Counted from the first letter of the stretch, positions 39,066-50,547 are shown. The stretch is 64,000 bases of DNA from Pseudomonas citrullilanati (GCF_030580855.1 NZ_JAUQOP010000019.1:1-64000); one strand, 5' to 3'. Numbers and translations are program-made. The notes: a model not told the origin generated them from the sequence alone.

Positions 39066-41651
39066 ATGGCCGATTGGCAGTCCCTCGATCCCGAGGCCGC
39101 TCGTGAAGCGGAAAAATATGAAAACCCTATTCCTAGCCGCGAACTGATCCTGGCGCACCTCGCCGATCGGGGCTCGCCCGCCAGCCGCGAGCAATTGGTC
39201 GAAGAATTCGGCCTGACCACCGAGGACCAGCTCGAAGCCCTGCGCCGTCGCTTGCGCGCCATGGAGCGCGACGCCCAGCTGATCTACACCCGCCGCGGCA
39301 CTTACGCGCCGGTGGACAAGCTCGACCTGATCCTGGGGCGCATTGCCGGTCACCGCGATGGCTTCGGCTTCCTGATCCCGGACGACGGCAGCGACGACCT
39401 GTTCATGAGCCCTGCGCAGATGCGCCTAGTGTTCGACGGCGATCGGGCCCTGGCCCGGGTGTCCGGCCTGGATCGGCGTGGTCGTCGTGAAGGCGTGATC
39501 GTCGAGGTGGTCTCCCGTGCCCACGAAAGCATCGTCGGCCGCTATTTCGAGGAAGGCGGCATCGGTTTCGTCGTCGCGGACAACCCGAAAATCCAGCAGG
39601 AAGTGCTGGTCACCCCGGGCCGCAATGCCGACGCCAAGGTCGGCCAGTTCGTCGAGGTGAAGATCACCCACTGGCCAACCCCGCGCTTCCAGCCCCAAGG
39701 GGACGTGGTGGAAGTGGTCGGCAACTACATGGCGCCGGGCATGGAGATCGATGTCGCCCTGCGTACCTATGACATCCCGCACGTCTGGCCCGATGCGGTC
39801 ATGAAGGAAGCTGCCAAGCTCAAGCCGGAAGTCGAGGAGAAGGACAAGGAAAAGCGCATCGACCTGCGCCACCTGCCGTTCGTCACCATCGACGGCGAGG
39901 ATGCCCGGGACTTCGACGACGCGGTCTACTGCGAAGCCCGGCCCGGCAAGCTGCGCCTGTTCTCCGGCGGCTGGAAGCTGTACGTGGCGATCGCCGACGT
40001 TTCCAGCTACGTGAAGCTCGGTTCGGCGCTGGACGCCGAAGCCCAGGTACGCGGCAACTCGGTGTACTTCCCGGAACGCGTCGTGCCGATGTTGCCTGAG
40101 CAGTTGTCCAACGGCCTGTGCTCGCTCAACCCGCACGTCGATCGCCTGGCCATGGTCTGCGAGATGACCATCTCCAAGTCCGGCGAAATGACCGACTACT
40201 GCTTCTACGAAGCGGTGATCCATTCTCACGCGCGCCTGACCTACAACAAGGTCAGCGCGATGCTGGAGACACCGAAGCTGGCCGAATCGCGCAAGCTGCG
40301 TGGCGAATACAGCGAGGTACTGCCGGACCTCAAGCAGCTCTATGCGTTGTACAAGGTGCTGCTGGCGGCGCGCCACGTGCGCGGTGCGATCGATTTCGAG
40401 ACCCAGGAAACCCGGATCATCTTCGGTTCCGAGCGCAAGATCGCCGAAATCCGCCCGACGGTTCGCAACGATGCGCACAAGCTGATCGAGGAATGCATGC
40501 TGGCGGCCAACGTCGCCACCGCCGAGTTCCTGAAGAAGCACGAGATTCCTGCGCTGTACCGGGTCCACGATGGCCCGCCGCCGGAGCGCCTGGAAAAGCT
40601 GCGGGCGTTCCTCGGTGAGCTCGGCCTGTCCCTGCACAAGGGCAAGGAAGGCCCGACGCCGAAGGATTACCAGGCCCTGCTGGCCAGCATCAAGGATCGT
40701 CCGGATTTCCACCTGATCCAGACCGTGATGCTGCGTTCGTTGAGCCAGGCGGTGTACAGCGCCGATAACCAGGGCCACTTCGGCCTGAATTACGAAGCCT
40801 ACACCCACTTCACCTCGCCGATCCGCCGCTACCCCGACCTGCTTACGCACCGGGCCATCCGCAGCGTGATCCATTCGAAGATGAACACCCCGCACGTCAA
40901 GCGTGCCGGTGCGATGACGATTCCGAAGGCGCGCATCTATCCGTACGACGAAGCGGCGCTCGAACAGCTCGGCGAGCAATGCTCGATGAGTGAGCGCCGT
41001 GCCGACGAAGCGACCCGCGACGTGGTGAACTGGCTCAAGTGCGAGTACATGAAGGATCGCGTCGGCGAGTCGTTCCCGGGGGTGATCACTGCCGTGACCG
41101 GTTTCGGCCTGTTCGTCGAGCTGACCGATATCTACGTCGAGGGCCTGGTGCACGTCACCGCGCTGCCGGGCGACTACTACCACTTCGACCCTGTGCATCA
41201 CCGCCTGGCGGGCGAGCGCACCGGTCGCAGCTTCCGCCTGGGCGATACGGTCGAAGTCCGGGTCATGCGCGTCGATCTCGACGAGCGCAAGATCGACTTC
41301 GAGATGGCCGAGAAAACCATCAGCGCGCCGATCGGCCGCAAGAAGCGAGGTGCCGAAACGCCCGCGCCTGCCGCCAAGGCTGCCGAGCCGGCGTCGTCCA
41401 GGGCCGGGCGCGGTTCGGCCAAGGAAAAAGCCAGCGACGCCTATCGTCCGAGCGATGCGGCGGCGAAGAATGCCGAGGTGCGCAAAAGTCGCGAAATGAA
41501 GCAGGCGTTGCTGGCCGAAGCGAAGAGCGGCGGTAAAGCGACATCGGGCAAGGCCGCCAGCAAACCGAGCAAGCACCGTAAAGGCCCGCCGAAAGCGGGC
41601 TCGGCCCCGGCCAAGAGCGGCGGGGCGCGTAAACCCAAGGCCAAGTCATGA
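39066..41651 (+). CDS. rnr: ribonuclease R
   Basis: RNase R is a 3'-5' exonuclease that degrades structured RNA and helps rRNA and tmRNA quality control. The 861-aa protein has an N-terminal winged-helix region (1-80), cold-shock domains (about 85-230), the RNB catalytic domain starting near DGEDARDFDDAVYCE (276-290, metal-binding aspartates), an S1 domain (about 665-745, PGVITAVTGFGLFVELTDIY) and a long Lys/Ala-rich tail (about 750-861). ATG 39066 begins MADWQSLDPEAAREAEKY. It overlaps rlmB by four bases. Confidence 0.97.
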   Translation: MADWQSLDPEAAREAEKYENPIPSRELILAHLADRGSPASREQLVEEFGLTTEDQLEALRRRLRAMERDAQLIYTRRGTYAPVDKLDLILGRIAGHRDGFGFLIPDDGSDDLFMSPAQMRLVFDGDRALARVSGLDRRGRREGVIVEVVSRAHESIVGRYFEEGGIGFVVADNPKIQQEVLVTPGRNADAKVGQFVEVKITHWPTPRFQPQGDVVEVVGNYMAPGMEIDVALRTYDIPHVWPDAVMKEAAKLKPEVEEKDKEKRIDLRHLPFVTIDGEDARDFDDAVYCEARPGKLRLFSGGWKLYVAIADVSSYVKLGSALDAEAQVRGNSVYFPERVVPMLPEQLSNGLCSLNPHVDRLAMVCEMTISKSGEMTDYCFYEAVIHSHARLTYNKVSAMLETPKLAESRKLRGEYSEVLPDLKQLYALYKVLLAARHVRGAIDFETQETRIIFGSERKIAEIRPTVRNDAHKLIEECMLAANVATAEFLKKHEIPALYRVHDGPPPERLEKLRAFLGELGLSLHKGKEGPTPKDYQALLASIKDRPDFHLIQTVMLRSLSQAVYSADNQGHFGLNYEAYTHFTSPIRRYPDLLTHRAIRSVIHSKMNTPHVKRAGAMTIPKARIYPYDEAALEQLGEQCSMSERRADEATRDVVNWLKCEYMKDRVGESFPGVITAVTGFGLFVELTDIYVEGLVHVTALPGDYYHFDPVHHRLAGERTGRSFRLGDTVEVRVMRVDLDERKIDFEMAEKTISAPIGRKKRGAETPAPAAKAAEPASSRAGRGSAKEKASDAYRPSDAAAKNAEVRKSREMKQALLAEAKSGGKATSGKAASKPSKHRKGPPKAGSAPAKSGGARKPKAKS

Positions 41652-42406
41652 GTCAGTTGGAAAAGATCTACGGCGTGCATGCCGTGGAAGCGCTGTTGCG
41701 TCACCACCCCAAGCGGGTCAAGCAGATCTGGCTGGCGGAAAGCCGCAGCGAGCCCCGGGTGCAGACCCTGGTCGAGCTGGCCAACGAAAACCGCGTGGCG
41801 GTCGGCCAGGCCGAGCGGCGCGAGATGGACGCCTGGGTCGAAGGTGTTCACCAGGGCGTGGTAGCCGAGGTCAGCCCGAGCCAGGTCTGGGGCGAGGCGA
41901 TGCTCGAAGAGCTGCTCGATCGCACCGAGGGCGCGCCACTGTTGCTCGTCCTGGACGGCGTGACCGACCCGCATAACCTCGGCGCCTGCCTGCGTTCGGC
42001 GGATGCGGCCGGGGCGCTGGCGGTGATCGTGCCCAAGGACAAGTCGGCCACGTTGACCCCCGCGGTACGGAAAGTCGCCTGTGGCGCCGCGGAGGTGATT
42101 CCGCTGGTGGCCGTGACCAACCTGGCACGCACCCTGGAGAAACTCCAGCAGCGTGGCCTGTGGGTGGTCGGTACGGCGGGCGAGGCCGAGCAGGACCTGT
42201 ACCAGCAGGACCTCACCGGCCCGACGATCCTGATCATGGGCGCCGAGGGCAAGGGCATGCGCCGGCTGACCCGCGAGCATTGCGACTACCTGGTGAAGTT
42301 GCCGATGGCCGGTAGCGTCAGCAGCCTCAACGTCTCGGTCGCGACCGGCGTGTGCCTGTTCGAAGCGCTGCGCCAGCGTAGCGTCAAGGCGGCTGCGAAG
42401 AAGTAG
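41648..42406 (+). CDS. rlmB: 23S rRNA (guanosine(2251)-2'-O)-methyltransferase
   Basis: RlmB is a SPOUT methyltransferase that 2'-O-methylates G2251 in the ribosomal P site. It has 252 aa. The N-terminal substrate-binding domain starts with IYGVHAVEALLRH. The knotted domain has the three SpoU motifs: DPHNLGACLRSADAAG, IMGAEGKGMRRLT and SVSSLNVSVATGVCLFEA. ATG overlaps the rnr stop, so the two are probably coupled. Confidence 0.97.
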   Translation: MSQLEKIYGVHAVEALLRHHPKRVKQIWLAESRSEPRVQTLVELANENRVAVGQAERREMDAWVEGVHQGVVAEVSPSQVWGEAMLEELLDRTEGAPLLLVLDGVTDPHNLGACLRSADAAGALAVIVPKDKSATLTPAVRKVACGAAEVIPLVAVTNLARTLEKLQQRGLWVVGTAGEAEQDLYQQDLTGPTILIMGAEGKGMRRLTREHCDYLVKLPMAGSVSSLNVSVATGVCLFEALRQRSVKAAAKK

Positions 42407-42423
42407 GCTCCAGGCAAGTCCCA

Positions 42424-42511
42424 GTGGGAGCGAGCCTGCTCGCGATAACGGTGAATCAGTGACAGCGATGTCGACTGGCACGCCGCTATCGCGAGCAAGC
42501 TCGCTCCCACA
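42424..42511. repeat. type-1 REP pair
   Basis: GTGGGAGCGAGCCTGCTCGC and the inverted GCGAGCAAGCTCGCTCCCAC separate rlmB from the rpsF promoter. Confidence 0.88.
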
Positions 42512-42562
42512 TTGGTTTTGTATGGGATGAAAGCTGGGTTGTTCAAATAATCACCAATTGCC

Positions 42563-42591
42563 TTGCGCCGCCCCCGACCCTTCTCTACAAT
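42563..42591 (+). promoter_or_regulatory. probable sigma70 promoter of the rpsF-rpsR-rplI operon
   Basis: TTGCGC (42563-42568), 17-bp spacer, TACAAT (42586-42591). This implies a leader of about 110 nt before rpsF. Confidence 0.6.
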
Positions 42592-42615
42592 TGCGCCCCT
42601 TGCTGTGATGGCAGG

Positions 42616-42709
42616 CACTTATGTGTCTAGCGTCCACAAGTCCATAAGTGTCATTCACTCCTTGTCTGACCGTTTTTGAGCGGCAGGCTACAACCCGTAA
42701 GGAGCATTC
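42616..42709 (+). promoter_or_regulatory. rpsF mRNA leader with hairpins; possible S6:S18 autoregulatory site
   Basis: CACTTATG (42616-42623) and CATAAGTG (42643-42650) form a perfect 8-bp stem. A second short hairpin, CCG-TTTTTGAG-CGG (42670-42683), stands before ACCCGTAAGGAGC. Ribosomal S6:S18 complexes are known to bind CCG-containing structures in rpsF leaders. I cannot confirm the full motif here. Confidence 0.4.
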
Positions 42710-43138
42710 ATGCGTCATTACGAAATCATCTTTTTGGTCCACCCGGATCAAAGCGAGCAAGTCGGCGGCATGGTTGAGCGTTACACCAAGCTGATCGAAG
42801 AAGACGGCGGCAAAATCCACCGTCTGGAAGACTGGGGCCGTCGTCAACTGGCCTATGCAATCAACAATGTTCACAAGGCTCACTACGTGATGCTGAACGT
42901 TGAGTGCACCGGCAAGGCCCTGGCCGAGCTGGAAGACAACTTCCGCTACAACGATGCAGTGATCCGTAACCTGGTCATCCGTCGCGAAGAAGCCGTTACC
43001 GGCCAATCCGAGATGCTCAAGGCTGAAGAAAACCGCAGTGAGCGCCGTGAGCGTCGCGACCGTCCTGAGCACTCTGACAGCGCCGATGGCGATGACAGCG
43101 ATAGCGACAGCGACAACAGCGATAACGCTGACGAGTAA
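42710..43138 (+). CDS. rpsF: 30S ribosomal protein bS6
   Basis: This is a 142-aa protein of the 30S platform that binds S18 and 16S rRNA helix 23. The core is [20 protein letters not shown] ... [11 protein letters not shown] ... [15 protein letters not shown]. The last 35 or so residues are a charged tail that becomes an Asp/Ser run ([20 protein letters not shown]). Bacterial S6 tails are polyglutamylated by RimK in some species; this tail ends in DE. SD is AAGGAGC before ATG 42710. Confidence 0.98.
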   Translation: MRHYEIIFLVHPDQSEQVGGMVERYTKLIEEDGGKIHRLEDWGRRQLAYAINNVHKAHYVMLNVECTGKALAELEDNFRYNDAVIRNLVIRREEAVTGQSEMLKAEENRSERRERRDRPEHSDSADGDDSDSDSDNSDNADE

Positions 43139-43166
43139 TCCACGGACCTTTTAAGGAGCCAATCAC

Positions 43167-43397
43167 ATGGCACGTTTCTTCCGTCGTCGTAAATTCTGCC
43201 GCTTCACCGCTGAAGACGTGAAAGAGATCGACTACAAAGATCTCAACACCCTGAAAGCCTACGTATCCGAGACCGGCAAAATCGTTCCAAGCCGTATCAC
43301 CGGTACCAAAGCTCGTTATCAGCGTCAGCTGGCCACCGCTATCAAGCGCGCCCGCTTCCTGGCCCTGCTGGCCTACACCGACAGCCACGGCCGCTGA
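43167..43397 (+). CDS. rpsR: 30S ribosomal protein bS18
   Basis: This 76-aa protein is the S6 partner in the 30S platform. It starts [20 protein letters not shown] and has the conserved [28 protein letters not shown] lies upstream. It follows rpsF by 28 bp. Confidence 0.98.
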
Positions 43398-43433
43398 GAC
43401 CGGGCAGTCGACGAGTAGTAAGGGATTGAATGC

Positions 43434-44324
43434 ATGCGCGCCTTAGCTGACTTCATCATGCGGGGACGTGTGCAGGCCACGCTGGTCGTGGCCGGATCCG
43501 CGGCATTGCCGCTGTTGTTCTGGTTGAGTGCCGCCGCTGGAGCCCTTGTGCTCCTGCGGCGCGGTTCGGACGCCTTGAGCGTCCTGGGTATCGGGTTGTT
43601 GTCGGCGTTGGTGAGCTGGCACTTCCTGAAGGACCCGACGACACTCCTGGTGTTGCTCGGGGCTTGTGGCCTGGCGTTGGTTCTGCGCGCCGGGCATACC
43701 TGGAACCGCGTGCTGCTGTGCAGCGTGGCCGTGGGGTTGTTGTGTGCGGTGAGCCTGGGAACTGTGTTCAGTTCCATCATCGAATCACTGGCGCAGACGT
43801 TCAAGGACGTGTTGCCGCTGGCGATGGGTGGGGTCTACGAGACATTCTCGGCAGACCAGAAGGCGTTTGTCACGGCCATGACTGCTCCGCTGATGATCAT
43901 TTCGATAGCGTCTTCGTTGCAGGTCTTTAGCGTGCTGTGCCTGATACTTGGGCGCTATTGGCAAGCTTCGTTGTACAACCCCGGGGGATTCGGCCGCGAG
44001 TTTCGCGCCATCCGGTTCCCCAAAGGCGTGGCGCTGTCACTGCTGGCCGTCATGTGTGTGGCTCCGTTCTTCGGGCTGCATGCACTGATCCTGTTGCCGC
44101 TGTGCAGTGTGCCGCTGATCTTCGCCGGCCTGGCCCTGGTTCATGGGCTGGTGGCGCAGAAGCGACTGGCCAGTTTCTGGCTGGTGGGGATGTACGTGAC
44201 GTTGTTTCCTTTCATGCACTTGCTCGGTCCGTTGCTCGTGGTCATGGCCATCGTCGACAGCCTGATTGATTTTCGCGGTCGTATGGCGTCGAAAGACGCC
44301 GACAACGCGAACGGTGAAGGTTAA
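43434..44324 (+). CDS. DUF2232-like polytopic membrane protein
   Basis: This 296-aa protein has about eight hydrophobic segments and no soluble domain, for example LVVAGSAALPLLFWLSAAAG and LLPLCSVPLIFAGLALVHG. It sits between rpsR and rplI, where Pseudomonas carries a conserved membrane protein of this kind (DUF2232/YybS-like by recollection). Spacing is 36 bp from rpsR and 18 bp to rplI, so it belongs to the ribosomal operon. Function unknown; no catalytic motif seen. Confidence 0.75.
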   Translation: MRALADFIMRGRVQATLVVAGSAALPLLFWLSAAAGALVLLRRGSDALSVLGIGLLSALVSWHFLKDPTTLLVLLGACGLALVLRAGHTWNRVLLCSVAVGLLCAVSLGTVFSSIIESLAQTFKDVLPLAMGGVYETFSADQKAFVTAMTAPLMIISIASSLQVFSVLCLILGRYWQASLYNPGGFGREFRAIRFPKGVALSLLAVMCVAPFFGLHALILLPLCSVPLIFAGLALVHGLVAQKRLASFWLVGMYVTLFPFMHLLGPLLVVMAIVDSLIDFRGRMASKDADNANGEG

Positions 44325-44342
44325 AAGTTAGAGGATTTTCAC

Positions 44343-44789
44343 ATGCAACTGATCCTTCTGGAAAAAATCGCCAACCTGGGCAACCTGGGCGACAAAGTAA
44401 ACGTTAAGGCCGGCTACGGTCGTAACTACCTGCTGCCTTTCGGCAAGGCCACCGCGGCGACCGCTGCCAACCTGGCTGCGTTCGAAGAGCGTCGCGCCGA
44501 GCTGGAAAAAGCCGCCGCAGACCGTAAGGCATCGGCTGAAAGCCGTGCTGCCCAACTGGCCGAGCTGGAAGTGACCATCACTGCCACCGCTGGCGACGAA
44601 GGCAAGCTGTTCGGTTCGATCGGTACTCACGACATCGCTGACGCACTGACCGCCTCCGGCGTTGAAGTCGCGAAAAGCGAAGTTCGTCTGCCGAACGGCA
44701 CCATCCGCAACGTAGGTGAATTCGACGTCGCCGTGCACCTGCACGCTGAAGTTGAAGCCACCGTACGCGTTGTCGTGGTAGCAGCCTAA
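44343..44789 (+). CDS. rplI: 50S ribosomal protein bL9
   Basis: This is a 148-aa two-domain protein at the base of the L1 stalk. N-domain: [20 protein letters not shown] and [14 protein letters not shown] long helix links it to the C-domain ([14 protein letters not shown]). Length is standard. A terminator follows. Confidence 0.98.
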   Translation: MQLILLEKIANLGNLGDKVNVKAGYGRNYLLPFGKATAATAANLAAFEERRAELEKAAADRKASAESRAAQLAELEVTITATAGDEGKLFGSIGTHDIADALTASGVEVAKSEVRLPNGTIRNVGEFDVAVHLHAEVEATVRVVVVAA

Positions 44790-44834
44790 GCAATACCTGT
44801 CGGCTGGCACCCTCGGGTACTAGCCGGTAACATC

Positions 44835-44874
44835 GGGCACGATCCTGTCTACAGGTCGTGCCCTTTGTCTTTCT
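44835..44874 (+). terminator. intrinsic terminator after rplI
   Basis: Stem GGGCACGA (44835-44842) / TCGTGCCC (44856-44863), extended inside by CCTGT/ACAGG, then TTTGTCTTTC. Confidence 0.85.
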
Positions 44875-44922
44875 GCAAGACCGGATTTTCATCACCCCTG
44901 CGTTTCCAAGAATCAAGTGGCC

Positions 44923-46320
44923 ATGAACGAAATCACCGCTCCCGAGCAATACGATCTGCAAACCGCCGCCCTGAAGGTGCCGCCGCACTCCATCGAGGCC
45001 GAACAGGCCGTGCTCGGTGGCTTGATGCTGGACAACAACGCCTGGGAACGTGTGCTCGATCAAGTCTCCGACGGCGATTTCTACCGGCATGACCACCGCC
45101 TGATCTTCCGGGCGATCGCCAAGCTGGCCGACCAGAACATGCCGATCGACGTCGTGACCTTGGCCGAACAACTGGACAAGGAAGGGCAGACGTCCCAGGT
45201 CGGTGGCCTCGGTTACCTCGGCGAACTGGCGAAGAACACGCCGTCTGTCGCCAACATCAAGGCCTATGCGCAGATCGTCCGCCAGCGCGCGACCCTGCGC
45301 CAACTGATCGGTATCAGCAACGAGATCGCCGACAGCGCCTTCAACCCGGAAGGGCGCACCGCCGAGGAGATCCTCGATGAGGCCGAGCGGCAGATCTTCC
45401 AGATCGCCGAGGCGCGGCCAAAGACCGGCGGTCCGGTCAGCGTCAACGACCTGCTGACCAAGGCCATCGACCGGATCGATACCCTGTTCAACACCGACAA
45501 CGCCATCACCGGGTTGTCCACCGGCTATACCGACCTCGACGAGAAGACCAGCGGCTTGCAGCCGGCCGACCTGATCATCGTTGCCGGCCGTCCTTCCATG
45601 GGCAAGACCACCTTCGCGATGAACCTGGTGGAAAACGCCGTGTTGCGCAGCGACAAGGCGGTCCTGGTGTACTCCCTCGAGATGCCAGGTGAATCGCTGA
45701 TCATGCGTATGCTCTCGTCCCTGGGGCGGATCGACCAGACCAAGGTCCGTTCCGGCCAGTTGGAAGACGACGACTGGCCGCGCCTGACGTCGGCGGTCAA
45801 CCTGCTCAATGACCGCAAGCTGTTCATCGACGACACCGCCGGCATCAGCCCGTCGGAAATGCGCGCCCGGACCCGTCGCCTGGTGCGCGAGCACGGTGAC
45901 ATCGCGCTGATCATGATCGACTACCTGCAATTGATGCAGATTCCCGGTTCCAGCGGCGACAACCGGACCAACGAGATTTCCGAGATCTCCCGTTCCCTCA
46001 AGGCCCTGGCCAAGGAATTCAACTGCCCGGTGGTGGCGCTTTCCCAGCTCAACCGTTCCCTGGAACAACGTCCCAACAAGCGTCCGGTGAACTCCGACTT
46101 GCGCGAATCCGGGGCGATCGAGCAGGACGCCGACGTCATCATGTTCGTGTACCGCGACGAGGTGTATCACCCGGAGACGGAGCACAAGGGCATCGCCGAA
46201 ATCATCATCGGCAAGCAGCGGAACGGCCCGATCGGCTTTATCCGCCTGGCATTCATCGGTAAGTACACGCGGTTCGAGAACCTCGCGCCGGGTAGCTACA
46301 ATTTTGACGACGACGAATAA
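44923..46320 (+). CDS. dnaB: replicative DNA helicase
   Basis: DnaB is the hexameric 5'-3' helicase of the replication fork. ATG 44923 (MNEITAPEQYDLQ) gives 465 aa; a GTG two codons upstream is possible. N-terminal DnaG-interacting domain (about 20-120), linker, then a RecA-type domain with Walker A GRPSMGKTT (about 222-230), Walker B IALIMIDYLQLMQ and SQLNRSLEQRPNKRP. No intein interrupts it. The rplI terminator separates it from the ribosomal genes. Confidence 0.98.
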   Translation: MNEITAPEQYDLQTAALKVPPHSIEAEQAVLGGLMLDNNAWERVLDQVSDGDFYRHDHRLIFRAIAKLADQNMPIDVVTLAEQLDKEGQTSQVGGLGYLGELAKNTPSVANIKAYAQIVRQRATLRQLIGISNEIADSAFNPEGRTAEEILDEAERQIFQIAEARPKTGGPVSVNDLLTKAIDRIDTLFNTDNAITGLSTGYTDLDEKTSGLQPADLIIVAGRPSMGKTTFAMNLVENAVLRSDKAVLVYSLEMPGESLIMRMLSSLGRIDQTKVRSGQLEDDDWPRLTSAVNLLNDRKLFIDDTAGISPSEMRARTRRLVREHGDIALIMIDYLQLMQIPGSSGDNRTNEISEISRSLKALAKEFNCPVVALSQLNRSLEQRPNKRPVNSDLRESGAIEQDADVIMFVYRDEVYHPETEHKGIAEIIIGKQRNGPIGFIRLAFIGKYTRFENLAPGSYNFDDDE

Positions 46321-46321
46321 C

Positions 46322-46413
46322 CTGTGGGAGCGGGCTTGCTCGCGAAGGCGGTATGTCAGACGGCACTGAGGTTGCCTGACACACCGCCTTCGCGAGCAAG
46401 CCCGCTCCCACAA
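46322..46413. repeat. type-1 REP pair with long perfect arms
   Basis: TGTGGGAGCGGGCTTGCTCG + CGAAGGCGGT and its exact reverse complement flank a spacer just after dnaB. Confidence 0.9.
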
Positions 46414-46510
46414 AGGGTCGCGCAATTTCCGACCATCGCCGTCGGAATTGGTCAAATTTTGTGCTATATTCCGCGCCCGCGATTTTTCATCCTTCATACC
46501 GGTCATCGAC

Positions 46511-48811
<2,301 letters not shown>

Positions 48812-48828
48812 TCCCTTTGCCGCACCCC

Positions 48829-48859
48829 AAAACGCCAGCCTTGAGTGCTGGCGTTTTGC
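48829..48859 (+). terminator. intrinsic terminator after ygiQ
   Basis: Stem AAAACGCCAGC (48829-48839) / GCTGGCGTTTT (48847-48857), seven-base loop. Confidence 0.88.
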
Positions 48860-48929
48860 TTTCTAGCGACGGTGCTGGCTGTTTGTTATCGTGGCGCCCG
48901 GCCATGCCCATCAGGCCGAGCACCGCTCT

Positions 48930-49063
48930 CTTGTGGCGAGGGGATTTATCCCCGCTGGCCTGCGCAGCAGGCCTGGAATCGTCGCCTCGGTAGGGCAGGT
49001 CGATGTGCTAAGCCTTTTTTGGGGCTGCCATGCAGCCCGACGGGGATAAATCCCCTCGCCACA
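48930..49063. repeat. type-2 REP pair
   Basis: TGTGGCGAGGGGATTTATCC + CCG and the inverted CGGGGATAAATCCCCTCGCC. It marks the left border of the accessory module. Together with the ygiQ terminator it fills the 48812-49112 gap; I see no gene there. Confidence 0.88.
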
Positions 49064-49112
49064 TGTTCAGTGGTGGATAAAGACCCACTTCCGATTCTCA
49101 AGGACGATCGAT

Positions 49113-50036
49113 ATGAGCAGCGCCCCGTTAGCGACCCTCGGCATGGACAACACGTTCTCCCAGTCCATGGCCCGTCAGCGCATCGAAAGCCAGATCAACC
49201 TGCCGCGGTTGTTCGCCGCCATTGATGCGGATCCCGGTATCGTCGGCGCTGGGGTGGTGTACATCGACGCTGAGTTCAATGTGGTGACCCTGCGTGAGTT
49301 CAAGCCGATTTGCAGCATCAAGCCCAAACGGGTCATTTTGCGTGAGGCGCAGAAATATATTGCGCCGGAGCAATTTGCCCAGCACGTACAGAATAATCCG
49401 CGTGAGTCGCGCCTAGTCATTGAGGCAGTGAACACGACACTGTCTTGTGCGGGAGCGGTAATTAGCTGGGTCGTGATTGCCAGTGGAACGATCCTGGTTC
49501 CTTTCAGTGCCGGAGCCAGTGGCGTGATGGTGGCGATTGCCTGGACAGCTGCGGGAGCGAGCAGTCTCCAGTGTGTCAATGGACTCGTTCGAACCAGCCT
49601 CGAAATTGCCAGCCCTCAAACGAATGACTGGCTGGACAGTGAGGCTTGGTATCAAAACGCTTCAATAGGCTTGGATGCCGCTTCGCTGGTTGGCGTCGGG
49701 GCCTCTGCTTTGACGACGATCAAGATGGTCAGGGTTGCCAAGGCTTCGACTGGTAAAACCCTGCGAGAGGTCCTGCGGGGGTTGAACCGACAGGAACGAG
49801 CTAAGCTGACCAAGGAATTGTTGAGTATCAACGATCCTCGGCTGACCTCAAAAATGCTCAAGTTGAAGCAATTGGCCGGTGAGCTGCCCAAGCGGTTCAC
49901 GGCCGCTGAGCTCAAGCATGGCACCATCACTCAAATCAAGGATTCGCTGGGTGCAGCGATAGGGCTGAGTGGGAGCGCCCTATCAGGTAACGTAAAGACC
50001 ATCGCCATTGGTTTGTACGAAGAGTTCGACGAATGA
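49113..50036 (+). CDS. unrecognised protein with hydrophobic hairpin; candidate pore-forming toxin
   Basis: This 307-aa protein has AAGGAC eight bases before ATG 49113. I recognise no enzyme motif. Residues 1-108 look soluble and mixed alpha/beta. Residues 112-148 form a long hydrophobic, Gly/Ala/Ser-rich stretch able to make a two-helix hairpin (ISWVVIASGTILVPFSAGAS). A third apolar segment lies at 185-203. Residues 210-275 are basic and helical (LNRQERAKLTKELLSINDPR). There is no signal peptide. Its stop overlaps the next start (ATGA) by four bases; that gene encodes a small four-helix membrane protein. Base composition is clearly poorer in GC (hand count 53% for 49321-49440). I infer a toxin paired with immunity; similar proteins are labelled NAD synthetase in my memory, but no SGGxDS motif is present. 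Confidence 0.6.
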   Translation: MSSAPLATLGMDNTFSQSMARQRIESQINLPRLFAAIDADPGIVGAGVVYIDAEFNVVTLREFKPICSIKPKRVILREAQKYIAPEQFAQHVQNNPRESRLVIEAVNTTLSCAGAVISWVVIASGTILVPFSAGASGVMVAIAWTAAGASSLQCVNGLVRTSLEIASPQTNDWLDSEAWYQNASIGLDAASLVGVGASALTTIKMVRVAKASTGKTLREVLRGLNRQERAKLTKELLSINDPRLTSKMLKLKQLAGELPKRFTAAELKHGTITQIKDSLGAAIGLSGSALSGNVKTIAIGLYEEFDE

Positions 50037-50470
50037 GCAACGAACTTACACTTCGAGGCTTCTTCCAAAAGCATTTTCTTGGCTTCATTGCCGGTATTTT
50101 TGCCGCTTACATTTCAGTGGCCTTAGCCATCGCACTGGCTTTCGTAACCTATTTTCGATCATATCCTCTGGCTGAGAGCGGCGTTTACATCATGCTAGGG
50201 GGCGCGGCGGTTACGCTTCTGGTGGCGCATGGCAACCTGATGGTCCTCTGGGGGCGGCCTCGCTGGGTATGGTTGTTGGTTGGAATATTCGTTGGCTGCC
50301 TGGCATTTGTCCTTCCCATGGCTGGTTACGCCCTCCATCGGGGGCTCTACGCAACGGCCGCATCATTCCCGGTGCTGGGTCTATTACTGCTGCAAAGCCA
50401 AAGGCAACGGGAAATGCGTAATGAGCTTGTCGCTATCCGCAGAAAGAGGGCGGGTGCGGGTGGCTCTTGA
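50033..50470 (+). CDS. small four-helix membrane protein; candidate immunity protein 1
   Basis: This 145-aa protein has four transmembrane segments: about 14-39, 50-71, 78-98 and 103-120. A basic cytoplasmic tail follows (SQRQREMRNELVAIRRKR). It starts inside the stop of the 307-aa gene, so the two are coupled. It is a paralogue of the protein at 50548: both have the order GN..V/I..GR.W..W..., then Y..H.G-Y, LLGLLLL and REMR-LV-IRR. Its DNA is AT-rich at the start (hand count 42% GC for 50041-50100). The immunity role is inferred from operon structure. Confidence 0.65.
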   Translation: MSNELTLRGFFQKHFLGFIAGIFAAYISVALAIALAFVTYFRSYPLAESGVYIMLGGAAVTLLVAHGNLMVLWGRPRWVWLLVGIFVGCLAFVLPMAGYALHRGLYATAASFPVLGLLLLQSQRQREMRNELVAIRRKRAGAGGS

Positions 50471-50547
50471 TCATGACTGCGTACCGCTGCGGGCATCTCG
50501 TCCTGTCAGGGGGGCTTCGTTGTTAATGGTGTTCCGGGAATAATGTC

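Noticed and set aside
49113..50036. NAD synthetase
   Set aside because: There is no PP-loop SGGxDS and no related fold signature; the true nadE is at 59962-60789.
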